A stretch of 64,000 nucleotides of DNA, taken from NCBI GenBank assembly GCA_963921425.1, contig OY992835.1:14694001-14758000 (forward strand), given 5' to 3'. The DNA comes from Dryas octopetala (taxonomy: Eukaryota > Streptophyta > Magnoliopsida > Rosales > Rosaceae). Position 1 is the first letter of the stretch; each line of letters starts with the position of its first letter. The position numbers and the translations under genes were made by a program. Under the pieces are notes generated by a model. The model ran no database searches. It saw only the letters and a list, made by a program, of their open reading frames with translations, and was not told the DNA's origin. Positions 52,379 through 64,000 of this stretch are shown piece by piece.

Positions 52379-55300
52379 CTCTCACTCACCACCAAACCCA
52401 ACAACCCTCACAAATGATCTCCAATCTATGCACCCAATTCTCGACCCACCTATAAAAACCCAAATTCTGAAACGTCCCCAGAAGCCAATTAATAAAAGTA
52501 AACAAAAGGCTTTTTGTTTTTTTGCTTCTAAGGATAAGATCTCCACCTAACCAAAAGAGCTTCAGTTTCACCTTCCAAACGTTTGACAATTCTCAAGAGA
52601 TTAACAAAGTCGGTGGTAACGTTTATCAGTTAAAAAAACTCACGCCTACCACGCCTGCCCTCAACAACCCACTTGTATTATAATTGCTCACAGCCTCAAA
52701 AAGATGAGGCAAAAACACCAACCGCTTTTCTTTTTCTTTTATCTATTTTTTTGCTTTGTTTGTCCACTTTGAAAATACAGGCACTGCTCCTCTTTTTGGT
52801 GCGGTTCTTTGACTTGCTTTGTCTCTGTCTGCTTGTTGACGAAAGTTTTTTCACTTTTTTCATTTTTTGTGGTTCCGGAATTTAGGTAAAAATAAATGAA
52901 ATTTAAATGCTCTTTTTTGTATTTTACTGATAAAAACAGAGTAAACCCAGAAAAAACCCAGATTGATGAGCTCATTTTCTAAATGGAAAATTAAAGAAGA
53001 ATGTAAATTATTATTGAAGTTATGAAGAATCTCCGAGAATTACGCTTACATTTTGTAATTTTTTATGTTCAATTTGTTTAGTGCAGTTGGGGTGGTCAGT
53101 GGTGTACAAAACAGAGCAGCTGAAAAACAGGGGATCTAGAGCTACATAATTCGCCAGGGGTAAAATTCTTGTGATACCCATTTTATGCAACTGAATTTTA
53201 AGAGTAATATTAAATTTTAATCTCTAAATTGGTTTAGTTTTTATTATAAACATGATTACACAACAAAGAGAATGTAAATAAACATGTTATTTTGAAATTT
53301 GAAGGAGAAGACTTTTTCGAGTCCTCCCAAAATGACAGGGTGGCTATGGATTTTGTCTAAAAAAGATTCCTTTTTCTCTCGGACTCTTACCATCTATTTA
53401 AGTGGATCCGGTTGCCAGTGATATTGCAATTTTGCAAATACAGACAAAAATGCTTACCAAAATAATGCAGACAGAAGTGAGCCATGCAAAATGGCCAAAT
53501 GGGCATCTTGGATTTGTTTCCAGAAAAAAAAAAAAAAAAAAAAAAAAAGTTGGGCATCTTGGATTGTGATCGTGTGAGAGATTAAGTGGCAAACAGACAG
53601 AACAAGTTTGATCTGATCTTGTGAAGCTTTTTTCTTTTTTTCATAAATTTTCGGAGAAAAACTTGCAAATCAGCTGTGTATTTGGATCATCTACTAATTT
53701 CGTAAGTGTTAATTTTATATTAATCAATTAAAAATTGTATTGTAGTCTCATAAACCGTTCATTTTTATATTACTCTTTAAAGATCATCTCTGTAAATAAT
53801 TAATAAAATTTAAAATTATTTAGTCATATAATTATTATACAATAAACATACAGGCATACAGCTTTTGTTACAATTTGATTTATTATCTATTTATTCAATG
53901 ACAGTTAAATAACCAAACAATTTCTAATTTAATTGATTTTTTACAAAAATAATTTTTAAAGGCTAATCTCAATAATGAACTGTTTTGATTATGAGACTGC
54001 ATTTTAAAATGACAGTTTTAACTTATTAATATAAGATTAGTCACAAATGATAATAGATGATCTAAATCTGTATGTAAATATTTTGTGTGTTTATCTCTTT
54101 TGTCACATATTTTTGTCATGTAATAAAAAAAATTGATGACACAAAAGACGAGATTAATAAATTGACTTCTTTATATGTTTATCTGTCAGATCAACTGATA
54201 ATAAAGATAGACATTTAGGAAAGTTAAGTAATAGAAAAATAGCTAGACACATAAGATATATACGACTAAATGACAAATACGACTAACATAGGTCCAACGA
54301 ATAGACTTAAAACTGTTTTTTTATTTGACGTTGTAATGCCATTCGAATTCCATGTGATTTTTACTTTGAATTTTTCTTCTAATTTTTTTTTTTTTTTAAC
54401 TTATTGGGGTTGAATAGAGATTGTTATTGGGTTTATTATAGTAGGGTTGAGTATTATTTTAGTGGTGTTTAGAGAACAAACAACAAATTTTATTATCAAA
54501 AGGACAAATGCTTTTGGCTTTACCTTATAGGACAAAAGACATCCATCAACACTATAATTTCAATTGCAATTCATTGTAATTGAAGTTACACTATATACCC
54601 TTGATAAAAAACACTAACTTGATATCTTAAACCAATAAATTGCCTTAAACATATTTAAATGCACTAAAAAACCTAATCAACTCCACACCTATTAAGATTC
54701 AAGTAGGAAAAAAATTGATCGGAAAATGGTAGCTATAGCTAGAACTATAGTTACCGATCGATCAACGGTCTAAGAATCACATGCAGATGCGAAAATTGTC
54801 TTTATTGTTAGGAAATTTAGTTAACTTTGTTCTTGAAGTTAACAAATCAAATGTAGAGTAAGTTCAGGAGCTCTTAAAGCCCTTGAAAGGTAATCCTTGT
54901 AGTGTTACATTTGAGATTTATTCAAATAAGACAAAATTGATTGTTTTAGGGTTTTTTTGTTGTAGTTTTAAAGTTTATGGTTTATGATTTAGGGCTTTAA
55001 GGGATTAGCTCTAAATTTTATAGACTACATTTTAAGTTCTAATTTCTAAAGGTTGTAGCATTGATATAGAGTTGAGGTAATAGGATTGTATGATTTATGA
55101 TTTAGAGCTTTAGGGCTTTAGCCATAAGTTATAGAGACGGAACTATTAATTATAAGCAAAGTTTAAGTTGATCAATCGGAGTGACAACCATACATTTATA
55201 GCCACAGTCCAAAATTAACATTCAGTAAGAGATTTCTATAAGTTACATGAATAGTTTTCAAAATAAGAAATATTATTTCAAAAGTGTTTTTTATAATCGT

Positions 55301-55395
55301 ATTTGTAGTCTCACTGTCTTATATTTCTCACTTAGCATATTTCAAAACAAAATGATAACTTACAAGAAACTTAAGCAATTTAGAAAAAAAAAAAA
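52379..55395. other. Intergenic DNA right of VAS1
   Basis: Contains the aminotransferase promoter and leader (52,379 to about 52,900) and then AT-rich sequence. A relative of the palindromic MITE family appears at about 53,740-54,010 (GATCATCTCTGTAAATAATT type core). An A-run lies at 53,523-53,549. No gene was recognised. Confidence 0.5.
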
Positions 55396-55400
55396 AAAAA

Positions 55401-55755
55401 AAGGCTAATTTTCACTATTGGTTCATGTGTTTGGACTAAGTTTCATTTTCATCCCTGTTGTTTCAATTCTTCTAATTTTGGTCATATACTTATAAAACGT
55501 TGCAATTTAAGGAGATGTTAGTATTTTCCTCAATTAATTCGTTAAATTTGTACTTGAATTGCTAACAGTTTATAAAGTACATGATCAAAATCTTAATAGT
55601 TTGTAAAGTACATGAAATGATTTAATAAATGAAAATGCTAACGTGTATTGAATTGTAACGATTTGTAAACTATATGACCAAAATCAGAATAATTGAAACT
55701 ATAAAGACAAAAATGAAACTTACCTTAAACTATAAAAACCAAAGTGAAATTTGGC
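55401..55755. mobile_element. Palindromic MITE-like element between A-runs
   Basis: The left arm includes TTTGGACTAAGTTTCATTTT and the right arm carries a rough complement. TTTTGGTCATATA and its inverse lie further in. It is bounded by poly(A) stretches at 55,384-55,400 and 55,757-55,770, so a target duplication cannot be read. Confidence 0.55.
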
Positions 55756-55826
55756 AAAAAAAAAAAAAATGAGTGTGACAAAGCAAAAAAACCAAACACA
55801 ACTAGGCATTGGCTATTTATATTTTT

Positions 55827-56307
55827 GAGCAAATTACAACTTGCACTCTTGAGGTTTGGGAGGTTTCACAACTTGCATCATATCATTTTAATTTTTTCAA
55901 TTTAGTACTAATGTTTTTATTTATTTACAATTGGCTACATTCGTTTGTCTGACTGTCTAATCAAATGTTAATTGATGACATGGTAATTGCGGGTCCTATA
56001 TTTTGTTGACTTGTAAGGCCAAACGACATCTCAGACTACCCAAAAGAAGTGCTTCAATTGTTTGATATGGATTTTTAGTTTTTGAATGACCTTCCAAAAT
56101 CCATATCAAACTTGATATACTGAAAATGCACATATAGAGACCTGCAACTGCTAAGTCATTAATTAACGTATAATTGGACAATCAGAAATATGGCAGTAGT
56201 CAATTATAAGGACATCAAAACGTTATGTATCAAATTGAAAAAATTGAAACTATAGGGTGCAAGTTGTGAAATATCTCATACCTCAAGATGTAAATTGTAA
56301 TTTGCTC
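55827..56307. mobile_element. 481-bp foldback MITE with 9-bp target duplication
   Basis: Starts GAGCAAATTACAACTTGCAC and ends with its approximate complement, AATTGTAATTTGCTC. Perfect 9-bp duplications TATATTTTT lie at 55,818-55,826 and 56,308-56,316. The termini share the AAATTACAA core with the other Mutator-like MITEs here. No coding capacity. Confidence 0.85.
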
Positions 56308-56397
56308 TATATTTTTACCCAATAAGGCTAAATTAAAGCAATGCAGGTCTTGTCTTCATCATGGAGCAGAGTTAGCCTTTTCCAACCTCGTTCTACC

Positions 56398-57378
56398 TAG
56401 GGCTGCCCTTTGGTTTGATTTTTACCAAACCGACCGATTACCGACTGAATTTTTTTGGTTTGGTATACCGATTTTCACAATTCGAAAATCGAAAATCCGA
56501 AACCGAAAATATCCAAAAAAAGTTGTTTGGTTTTGGTAAAAATCGAAAAAAGTTGGTAAACCGACCGATTACCGAAAATTATTACCGAAAGAAGCCGAAT
56601 CGATTATTACCGAAAAAACCAAAATATATACAGAAAAAACTGAAACAATTACCGAAATTTAGTTATATATGCTTATATAATACTATTATGTTAGTGGTAC
56701 AATAAATATTAAACTACTAATATCTTAAATAACTATAAAAAAATATAATTGTATAATGTTATCATATTAATATTATCAAAAGTGTGAGTTAAGATATAAA
56801 GTCATTCTCTAATAAAGTAAATGTTATTATTTTTAGGAAAATAAAAATCTCATCATTAGGTAAGTAATGCATATATATATGTATATGTATATATATACAC
56901 TCATATTTATCAGTATATATACATACTAAATTAATAGGATATGTACTAATATATATTATTAAACTAATTATACTAGTATATATTATTACTAGGGTAAAAT
57001 ACTAGTTACTACACTACCAATACTACTTGTGCAAATATATATTCATCAAACATTATATTTTATGCATTATATTTGATTAAATTTTAATTTATATTGGTAT
57101 ATAATAATTAGTATTATTATAATTAAACTGAAAATGAACCGAAGATATACCGAAGTAAACCGAAAATGAACCGAAGATATATCAAAGTAAATCGAAAATG
57201 AACTGAAAATATCCGATACCAAAATTACCGAAATCGAACCGAAAACTAAAATTTACCAAAAATTACCGAACCGAAAAATACAGAAACCGAAAAATACTAA
57301 AATCGAAAAATACCAAATTTTTTGGTTTTGGTTTGGTAAGCCCCAATACTGATCCGAACCGTCCGATGGGCAGCCCTA
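56398..57378. mobile_element. 981-bp non-autonomous hAT element with 8-bp target duplication
   Basis: Terminal inverted repeats TAGGGCTGCCC and GGGCAGCCCTA are flanked by perfect 8-bp duplications GTTCTACC at 56,390-56,397 and 57,379-57,386. An 8-bp duplication with a TAG start is typical of the hAT superfamily. The interior near both ends is a dense field of ACCGAAAAT-like repeats, and the middle is AT-rich. No transposase was seen. The repetitive frame at 56,415-56,705 is a product of these repeats. Confidence 0.88.
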
Positions 57379-57386
57379 GTTCTACC

Positions 57387-58867
57387 CAACAAAGCTTGAC
57401 CAACTTCGACCAAGAAACAAAAAGCTAGCTTGGCCAAGCACTGATGCTGCACAAAATGTGCTAATTTCCCATGAACAGGGGAACTTAAGTGGGCCTTAAG
57501 GCCTAGAACTCTGCCAAGGCATAGCTCACCATGGACTAACTTTGCTCACATGGAAAGTTTGGGCTTAGGGCCTAGCTTATAACATCCAGTTAGACAAACC
57601 CAAATAACAACAGTGCTTTGCTTCATTGTTTGTTGGTATTCATGCATTTTCTCCTTTTCACATTAAAAAAATAGAAGAGATACAAGTTTAAAGTTTGCTC
57701 ATTTTGAATTAAGATCTAAGATTGAGCAACCCATTAGTAAAAATTTAGAATCTTTTAGAACATATTCTGGTCCTCTTTCCTTCTTTTTTCTTTTTGCATA
57801 AAGAGCATGTCAATTGCAAAGAATAATGGCCAAATTTCAAGTTCTGTGATCTTCCCTTTGTACTTTTGTTTTTGGGTCAAATGACTCAAATCTTCCCTTT
57901 GTACTTTGTGGCTTGTGGCTTTGTATACATACATGCTAATTTCTAGTGCAGTACAGCAAAGCAAAGCCCTTTGAAGTGAGATTTTGTAATAATAAAAAAA
58001 GACCATGATGTGGGATTTGAATTGAAATGTGAAACCATTAATCCTTGACTTATTAATTGGAATAACATGCATGCTTAATTTAAAATAATAATAATTAAGG
58101 GTGCCTAGCTGTTCCCTTCATGTGGGGGTCCAGATCAGCTTTCAACTCTTCAAGGTAATAAATCTGCCATAAAAGCTGCAACATCACGTGTTAATTATAA
58201 TAAATCACCATCCTTAACCATTCAAATTCTTCCTTTCCATTGTTTCAAAATTCAAAAGCTAGCTACTCTCCTCTCCTCCATTGCTATGCTTCCACTACTC
58301 CATAGGCTCGGTTTGGATCTGATCCATAAAGAATGTATACAAAGACTCTGTTTATATAAGAAAGAATAATGATTGACTCATTACATGTAAGAAGTCATCT
58401 TGTAAGTCGATCACAGTTTGATGCAAGGTTAACTTATAAGCAAGAATCTATTATTCCAAAAGAAAAAGAAACAAAATTAGATATATGTCAAATAATATAT
58501 GATTTGTTTTTTACGAGAAACAAATATGAGTTGAAATACGCAATAAAGTAATAAGAAAACTATTTTTAACATACAAGAAAGTAGTTCAAACACCAAGAAA
58601 TAGGTAAATAATATATGAATTTTTGTTTCCTAAGTCCTGCCTATCCTTAAGTAAGTTAAGTTAATTTTAAAATTTTGATCTCATTCCTAAAAGAAGACAT
58701 GTGTTTGAATTAATTTCCAACAAAATAAAAAATGAGAAAATGAAAGCAAAAAAACATGTGTATTAATAAGAAAATTATACCATACAAACATTGCATGACA
58801 TACAAATACATGTTTAACTCTTATATATTGACAAGTTTACTTCTCCACTAATAGGATTTGCATATAT
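57387..58867. other. Intergenic DNA, no gene seen
   Basis: No exon-like frame with recognisable product. AT-rich with scattered short repeats. Confidence 0.5.
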
Positions 58868-58871
58868 TGTA

Positions 58872-59190
58872 GAGAAATGCTATCCACCTTCTCCCATCTA
58901 TTTTTTTCACTGACCTTCTATTTTATTATTTTCATTCTGCAGTGTAAATTTATAATCGGAACAGTTCATATTTTTATCATTCTATGAAGATAATCTTTGC
59001 AAAAAAATCAACCAAATCGATGTTATCAAATAATTTATGATTTAATTGATTTTTTGCAAACATAATTTTCAAAAAATAATCTAAAAAATGATCAGTTTTA
59101 ATTATAAAAATATATTATAAAATGAGGATAATAAAAAAAAAAAGTCGGTTAAGAATATAAATTTGAGAAGGTGGATAGGATAGCATTCCC
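58872..59190. mobile_element. Palindromic MITE of about 320 bp
   Basis: The left end is GAAATGCTATCCACCTTCTC. The right end is GAGAAGGTGGATAGGATAGC followed by ATTCCC, forming an inverted repeat with a small insertion. An inner pair of complementary blocks around TTGATTTTTTGCAAA supports foldback structure. The target duplication is unclear. Confidence 0.6.
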
Positions 59191-61830
59191 AATATAGAAG
59201 AATTCGTATGAGTAAGCCATAAAGAAGAACACGATTTGAAATTCTTTTGTTTATTAATTTTGTATGAACTTTTTTACCCTCCCAACATTTTCATTACATT
59301 GCTATCACCATGTGATGTGGAACAAGCATCACTCATGGGCTCAACGGGTGATTATTATTTAAACTCTAGATTGCCTCTAAAACCCATTAAACTAATAAAC
59401 TCCCCATTCCTATCTACCTACACCCACTGGCCCTCCATTCCTATTTTGACCTTTATTAGACTTTGTTTGTTAGCAATGTCTTTTATGAGCATATAAGTAG
59501 TAAGGTTAGAAAACTGAAAATAAAATTATCCCCAAAGCTAAAATGTTCGGTTGGTTGGTTGGTGGTCTAGATTTAGACATCTTTATTTACTCTCCACTTG
59601 GTGAGTTGGTGGATGAGGAATATTCAAATTCGATCTTAAGCCCTTTGAGAATATACATTCATCATGAGCAGTGCTCTGCCATCCAATTCAAACAAATGCA
59701 AAGTAAACATAAAAATCATAAACAAGTTATAACATTTTGGGTTGTGATGTATTTTTCAGCCACGTGACTTGCCTTTCTCTAGCTGGGTGCCACAACTGAT
59801 GTATGTATATTGTTAATTAATTACTATGATGCAATCTTGGAAATATTTATGCCAATATTGTTCTTCATCTTTTAGTTTTATCTAGAATTTTCCAACGATG
59901 TTATTAGCAATGCGAGAAATAATATTTGATATTGAGAGATGCTAGCTACTTTTTCTTTCAACTCTTTTTTATGTGTTTTTTACTGCTTATTATACGGTGT
60001 ATTCTCATCATCAAAATTATTCATGTTTTAGATTACTCTTTAAATATTATCAATATAAAAAATTAACCCAATAAAAAATTGTTTAGTTATCTAACTTTTA
60101 TCAAATAAATAAACAATTTTGGTAATAATTAGAAAAAAACAATCTAGGATCCAAACTTGTATCAAGACATGATAGCTCCCACCAATTAGCACACATGGAA
60201 CAAGAATTTAGTCATTACGATTTAGCGGAGCAACTTATGTCACAACAAATGGAAAAAACTTATCTATAATAGAGATAGAGGCTGACTTGGCATCCCATGA
60301 GATAGGTTTTATCTTGAAATTAGAGAAAGTTTTATGTGATGAAGTATAAGAGCATATGTGCCATCATGTTATTGAATTAAAATACCAAATCAGTTATATT
60401 CTTGTTACATAGAAGTTTCTCTCCAACAAATTCAATAGCAGCAACTCCAATAACAAAATATGTTGTCTACCTTTGCAAACTGGAATGATACACAATATTA
60501 GACCATTTGTCAAGATTTACCGTCTATTCATTTGATAATAGTTTGATGACTAAAAAATATTCGATCAGATTGATTTTTTTTTTTTAATATAGAGATATTT
60601 AAAAAGTAATCTAGAAGATAAACGATTTTAATCGCAAAACTACAATGAAATAAAAAAATAAGATAGAAGAAAAAATGAGAGGCTAACTATAACATTCTTT
60701 TTTAATATTATTCCACCAAAAGGCAGTCTCACTTTGATATTAAAGCATTTCTTACTATCCTATTAGTAAACTCATGTCCCATAAGAAACATTGTTACCTT
60801 GTGACAACCCAAGGATGCGCTTATCATAACGATACATTTCCCTAAAAGGACTAGTGACCAATAAAGCTCATTAATCATATAATTGCTTATATAACCAGGA
60901 TCCTTGACAAATTTGTCAAGACCCAAACTTGTGTTGTACCCCCAAACACATATGGCCATGTCAGCCTGTCAGGTGGCTCTGATTCAGTTATAAGTTATAA
61001 CAACTATGAACGTGCTCACCACATCATCATAATACCCAAAAGAATTAGTCAATAACAAGCCTCCTATAATTTTGGAGAAAGAGGAGAGTTTTCCAGCATG
61101 AAATTAGTCTTTTTTTTATTCTACCTATTTCAAATACTTAATTTTCTTTATTAAGAAACTAGACCTTTTGAAATGACAACTCTGAGAAAAAATTAATTAA
61201 TGAAATAGACATTATAGTGTGTTTAAGACTTTAAGTATCCATATACAATGCCGTAAGTATAACATGTTCATTGTGCGGATATGTAAAGTTAAAAAACCAA
61301 CATAATTTTGTTCTTAAAATTTTAAAAATACTTTAAAAAGTTATCAATGTTGTTACGTTAAAAAAAAAAAAAAAAAAGTTTCCTCACAATGATTAAAAAC
61401 TTACCCTCTAAATCCCAAATACAAATCAACAAGTCAACTTTTTTATCAAGCACAAAAAGTAAAATTCTCTTAATTTTTTTATTTATTTTTGGCCAAACTC
61501 TTAAATTTTTTTATTTTTTTTAATTCTCCAACATTTTACTGTAAAAACGCATCTTCCAAATTTCCAATAGACTCTCCTATTTATAATAAATAGTAAATCC
61601 ATTCATAATTTACAAGAAACCCCAAAACCCCAGCAGATCTCACGCCTTATGAGGCGATGATCTCACCGTAAAATCTCCATCAGAATCAAAAAATTAAACA
61701 AAGCTCACCACTCACTCAATGAACTGTCTTTTTACCTTTCCAGTCAAACAGTCAACCCCCAATTACAAAAATTATTAATTTTAAATTTATTATTCAGTCA
61801 GTTTTCATTTTCTATTCTTAATTTTCTAGA
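59191..61830. other. Intergenic DNA upstream of the cyclin gene
   Basis: No gene was recognised. A further diverged foldback unit may span about 59,936-60,690 (GAGAGATGCTAGCTACTTTT against GAGGCTAACTATAACATTCT). Frames at 59,236-59,767 lack domains. The right end should contain the cyclin promoter. Confidence 0.45.
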
Positions 61831-63458
61831 AACAACCTCTGCACTGTTTCTCAGAGTTGTGAGAGTTTCAAATTTGTACCCCATCCCGCTCACTCACTCA
61901 CTCTTTAAGCTCAGAGTTGGACCTCAGTTACCTCCTTTGTCTGGAGGTCTTGGAATTTGGAAGAGAGATTCAGGTCAATCTTTCAGCCCAAACATGCAAT
62001 GTGTGTGTATATACATGTCAATTTTTGTGTTTGTGATAACGGGTTGTCTTCATTTTGTGATTTGGTTCTGCTGACAAAACGATTAGGGTTACTGGGTTTG
62101 TTGCTATTTTTGAAATTCTTCAACTTTTGGGTCCTTCACATGGTTCTGTGTACCCATATATGTTTGGTCAATGAGAAAATGTGAGAGAAGAAGGAAATAA
62201 ATCAATGTATCTAGAATCTGTCTTTCTTTAATTTTTTTTTTTTATTGGGATGAAGTTTTGAAGAAAAGAAAAGCTCCACTTAACTGAAGCTGATTTTCTT
62301 GTCATTTGGTTTCTTCTTAAAAAAGAAAAAAAATTCCTAAGTGGATCATATTTTCTTTTGTGATCTCCCATTTTCTTGGGGATCAAACAGGCCATGGTGT
62401 CAAATCTTCTCTGTTAAGTTTGGAGAATCCTGAAGCTTTAAAAATTGGGTTCATGACAAAAATGATCATGCCCGAAAGAGCTCAGCTTGATGCTTTGAGT
62501 GGTTGCTGAGAATTTGTGGGTAAAGAAAACGAGCTAAGGTTTTGAATAATTTTATGTCTTTTGAGTAGCTTCAATTTAAAACATTTCAATTGTAGTTTAT
62601 TTCCTTAGCAACCAATTCATGGGTTTAACATGTTTTGGCTATGTATTCATGTTTTTTCCTGGATTTTCCTTTCAATTCATTGCTTGATTATTGTGTACAA
62701 TGTACGAGTCTGAATGAATCAACGAAGAGGTTGGTTAAGATTTTTTATTTTTTTACTTTACAACTGCAGTCTTTGTTCTTACAGTCTTCATTTTTATTTT
62801 CTCTATGATATCCTTAGAGCATAAAATTTTGGGGTTTTCTTTTTTAAAAAAACATCTTGAAATGAGCCCAGGGGACATGAGAATTTCACAACGTTTTCTC
62901 AACATGTCTACCATTTGATCGCTTTATGACGAAATTGTCAACTTCATGGATGTAAGTAGAAGCAAATCTTTTCTGTTGATCGCTTTATGACGAAATTCTC
63001 AACTTCATGATTCTCCATGTAATTTCGCACTTTGGGAGTTTGTTTGAAAAGATTATTTGGGAGTTCGACTTCTATTGGTCATTAGCCTAATATAGATGAT
63101 AACTTATATAATCATATCAGATTTCAAATTTTAAGAGTTTTCGTTTTTGTATGAATAACTTTATTTCCACCATCATAGTGTACTGTTCAACTGCACTAGA
63201 AAAGCAGACTCTTATTATATCACATTGATTACATGCTTATCATGGTTTTCAATACACAGGTTGCATTTTAAAGTAGCTTTACAACACACTCGGATATATT
63301 AGAAGTGTCATATTTTCTGAGTTCTTGATCTGTATATCTGTAGTTGCTTACTAATTATTCAGCTTGTTCTTGAATTCACTTGGCCTTGGTTCTGTTGCAG
63401 GTTACATTGACTGGTTCCACTTGATGTGGTGGCCTGTTCCTCTCTCAGGCCTGCAAAC
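61831..63458 (+). promoter_or_regulatory. Putative 5' UTR and long leader intron of the cyclin gene
   Basis: The segment with 3' acceptor TCTGTTGCAG at 63,391-63,400 leads straight into the 58-bp stretch before the cyclin ATG. A plausible upstream leader exon lies about 61,840-61,970 and ends at a candidate donor (ATTCAG then GTCAAT). Long leader introns are frequent in plant cyclin genes. The exon 1 boundaries are inferred; only the acceptor is strong. Confidence 0.4.
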
Positions 63459-63755
63459 ATGAAGAGAGAAAATCTGGTCACTGCAAATGTTAGAGAGCTT
63501 CCTGGCCGAATAACACGTGCTCGAGCTGCTGCACTTCGTACATCTGGACAGATGCCCCCATTAAAACCACCCACACAACAGTGTCAGAAGCGTGATTTGC
63601 GAACCAATCCAAAGAGAGCTGCCACGGATGAGAACAACACAAATGCTGCTGGTAATGCATGTACCCAACGTAAGAGGAGGGCGGTGCTTCAGGATGTGAC
63701 CAATGTTTTCTGTAAACCTTCATATGGGAACTGCTTCAATGCAACTAAAATTCAG
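63459..63755 (+). CDS. A2-type mitotic cyclin, N-terminal exon (partial)
   Basis: The first coding exon, from ATG at 63,459 to CAG at 63,755, is followed by GTCAAT. It encodes 99 residues in phase 0. The sequence carries the A2-cyclin N-terminal pattern TRARAAALRTSGQMPP, the destruction box RAVLQDVTN (residues 74-82), and the family's exon-end block NCFNATKIQ. The destruction box targets the protein to the anaphase-promoting complex in mitosis. The cyclin box is not in the window. A candidate acceptor at 63,975-63,976 may start the next exon. A2 cyclins pair with CDKs and control S/G2/M and the switch to endoreduplication. Confidence 0.9.
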
Positions 63756-64000
63756 GTCAATATGCTGTTAGTTAGATTTGTTCATAATATGTATTCTGGT
63801 TTTCTCATCAATGTTGTATAAATACAATAACACACTTGGTTTATGCAACAATAATGCTAATTTTAGTTTCCTGATTGTTAAGCAAATTTAGAAGACTGGG
63901 TTCAAGATATAATATTGACTTGCAATTCTTCTGGTTGTTCATAATATAAGAAGTAAACTTGAAGGATTGTTGCCAGGACTACAATTTTCACTCGTCTGTG

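Noticed and set aside
56415-56705. 96-residue frame rich in Lys, Asn and Pro
   Set aside because: It is made from the hAT element's ACCGAAAA repeats rather than a protein family.
59236-59767. Two plus-strand frames left of the cyclin gene
   Set aside because: No recognisable domain, no splice partners and no promoter-like context.

Overview
The window is nuclear DNA of a flowering plant, almost certainly a eudicot. Genes are split by AT-rich introns with GT/AG borders, intergenic DNA is full of plant transposons, and the recognised proteins match eudicot families. The family of plant cannot be fixed from sequence alone. I found no rRNA, confident tRNA or CRISPR, and no bacterial-style operons.

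Four genes read as intact: a five-exon TBL/PC-esterase (17.2-19.7 kb, minus), a four-exon secreted cysteine-rich EGF-like protein (37.3-39.2 kb, minus), a seven-exon katanin p60 KTN1 (40.5-46.3 kb, minus) and a nine-exon VAS1/ISS1-type aminotransferase (48.1-52.4 kb, minus). A fifth gene, an A2-type cyclin, starts at 63.46 kb on plus and runs off the right edge. Broken genes are a truncated copy of the EGF-like gene (14.9-16.8 kb), a frameshifted MAPKKK-like kinase (22.9-23.5 kb) and a Ty1/copia remnant (23.6-25.2 kb). A possible two-exon 27-residue peptide gene lies at 2.26-2.50 kb.

The main structural event is a direct segmental duplication of about 8.5 kb. Copy A is 8,256-16,786. Copy B is 25,184-39,147 and is longer because a 5,169-bp CACTA DNA transposon (30,555-35,723) sits in it. 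The transposon has 3-bp AAT target duplications, and copy A preserves the empty site. Copy A is cut inside a copia fragment on the left and inside exon 1 of the EGF-like gene on the right, so it looks like the derived copy.

The most striking observation is that the CACTA element carries pieces of host genes on its minus strand: two non-adjacent pieces of a DDM1-type SNF2 chromatin remodeller joined together, and one exon of a FRD3/DTX42-like MATE transporter. DDM1 is the plant factor that maintains transposon silencing, so a transposon carrying DDM1 sequence deserves a second look.

Other mobile DNA with supporting ends includes two TRIM elements (one a three-LTR array), several long-palindrome Mutator-like MITEs with perfect 9-bp target duplications, a 1.6-kb Mutator-like element present in both duplicate copies, a hAT-type element with an 8-bp duplication, and a solo LTR with a 5-bp duplication in KTN1 intron 1. 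The genes have unrelated roles (cell wall, secreted signalling-like protein, microtubule severing, amino-acid/hormone metabolism, cell cycle). I see no functional cluster among them.
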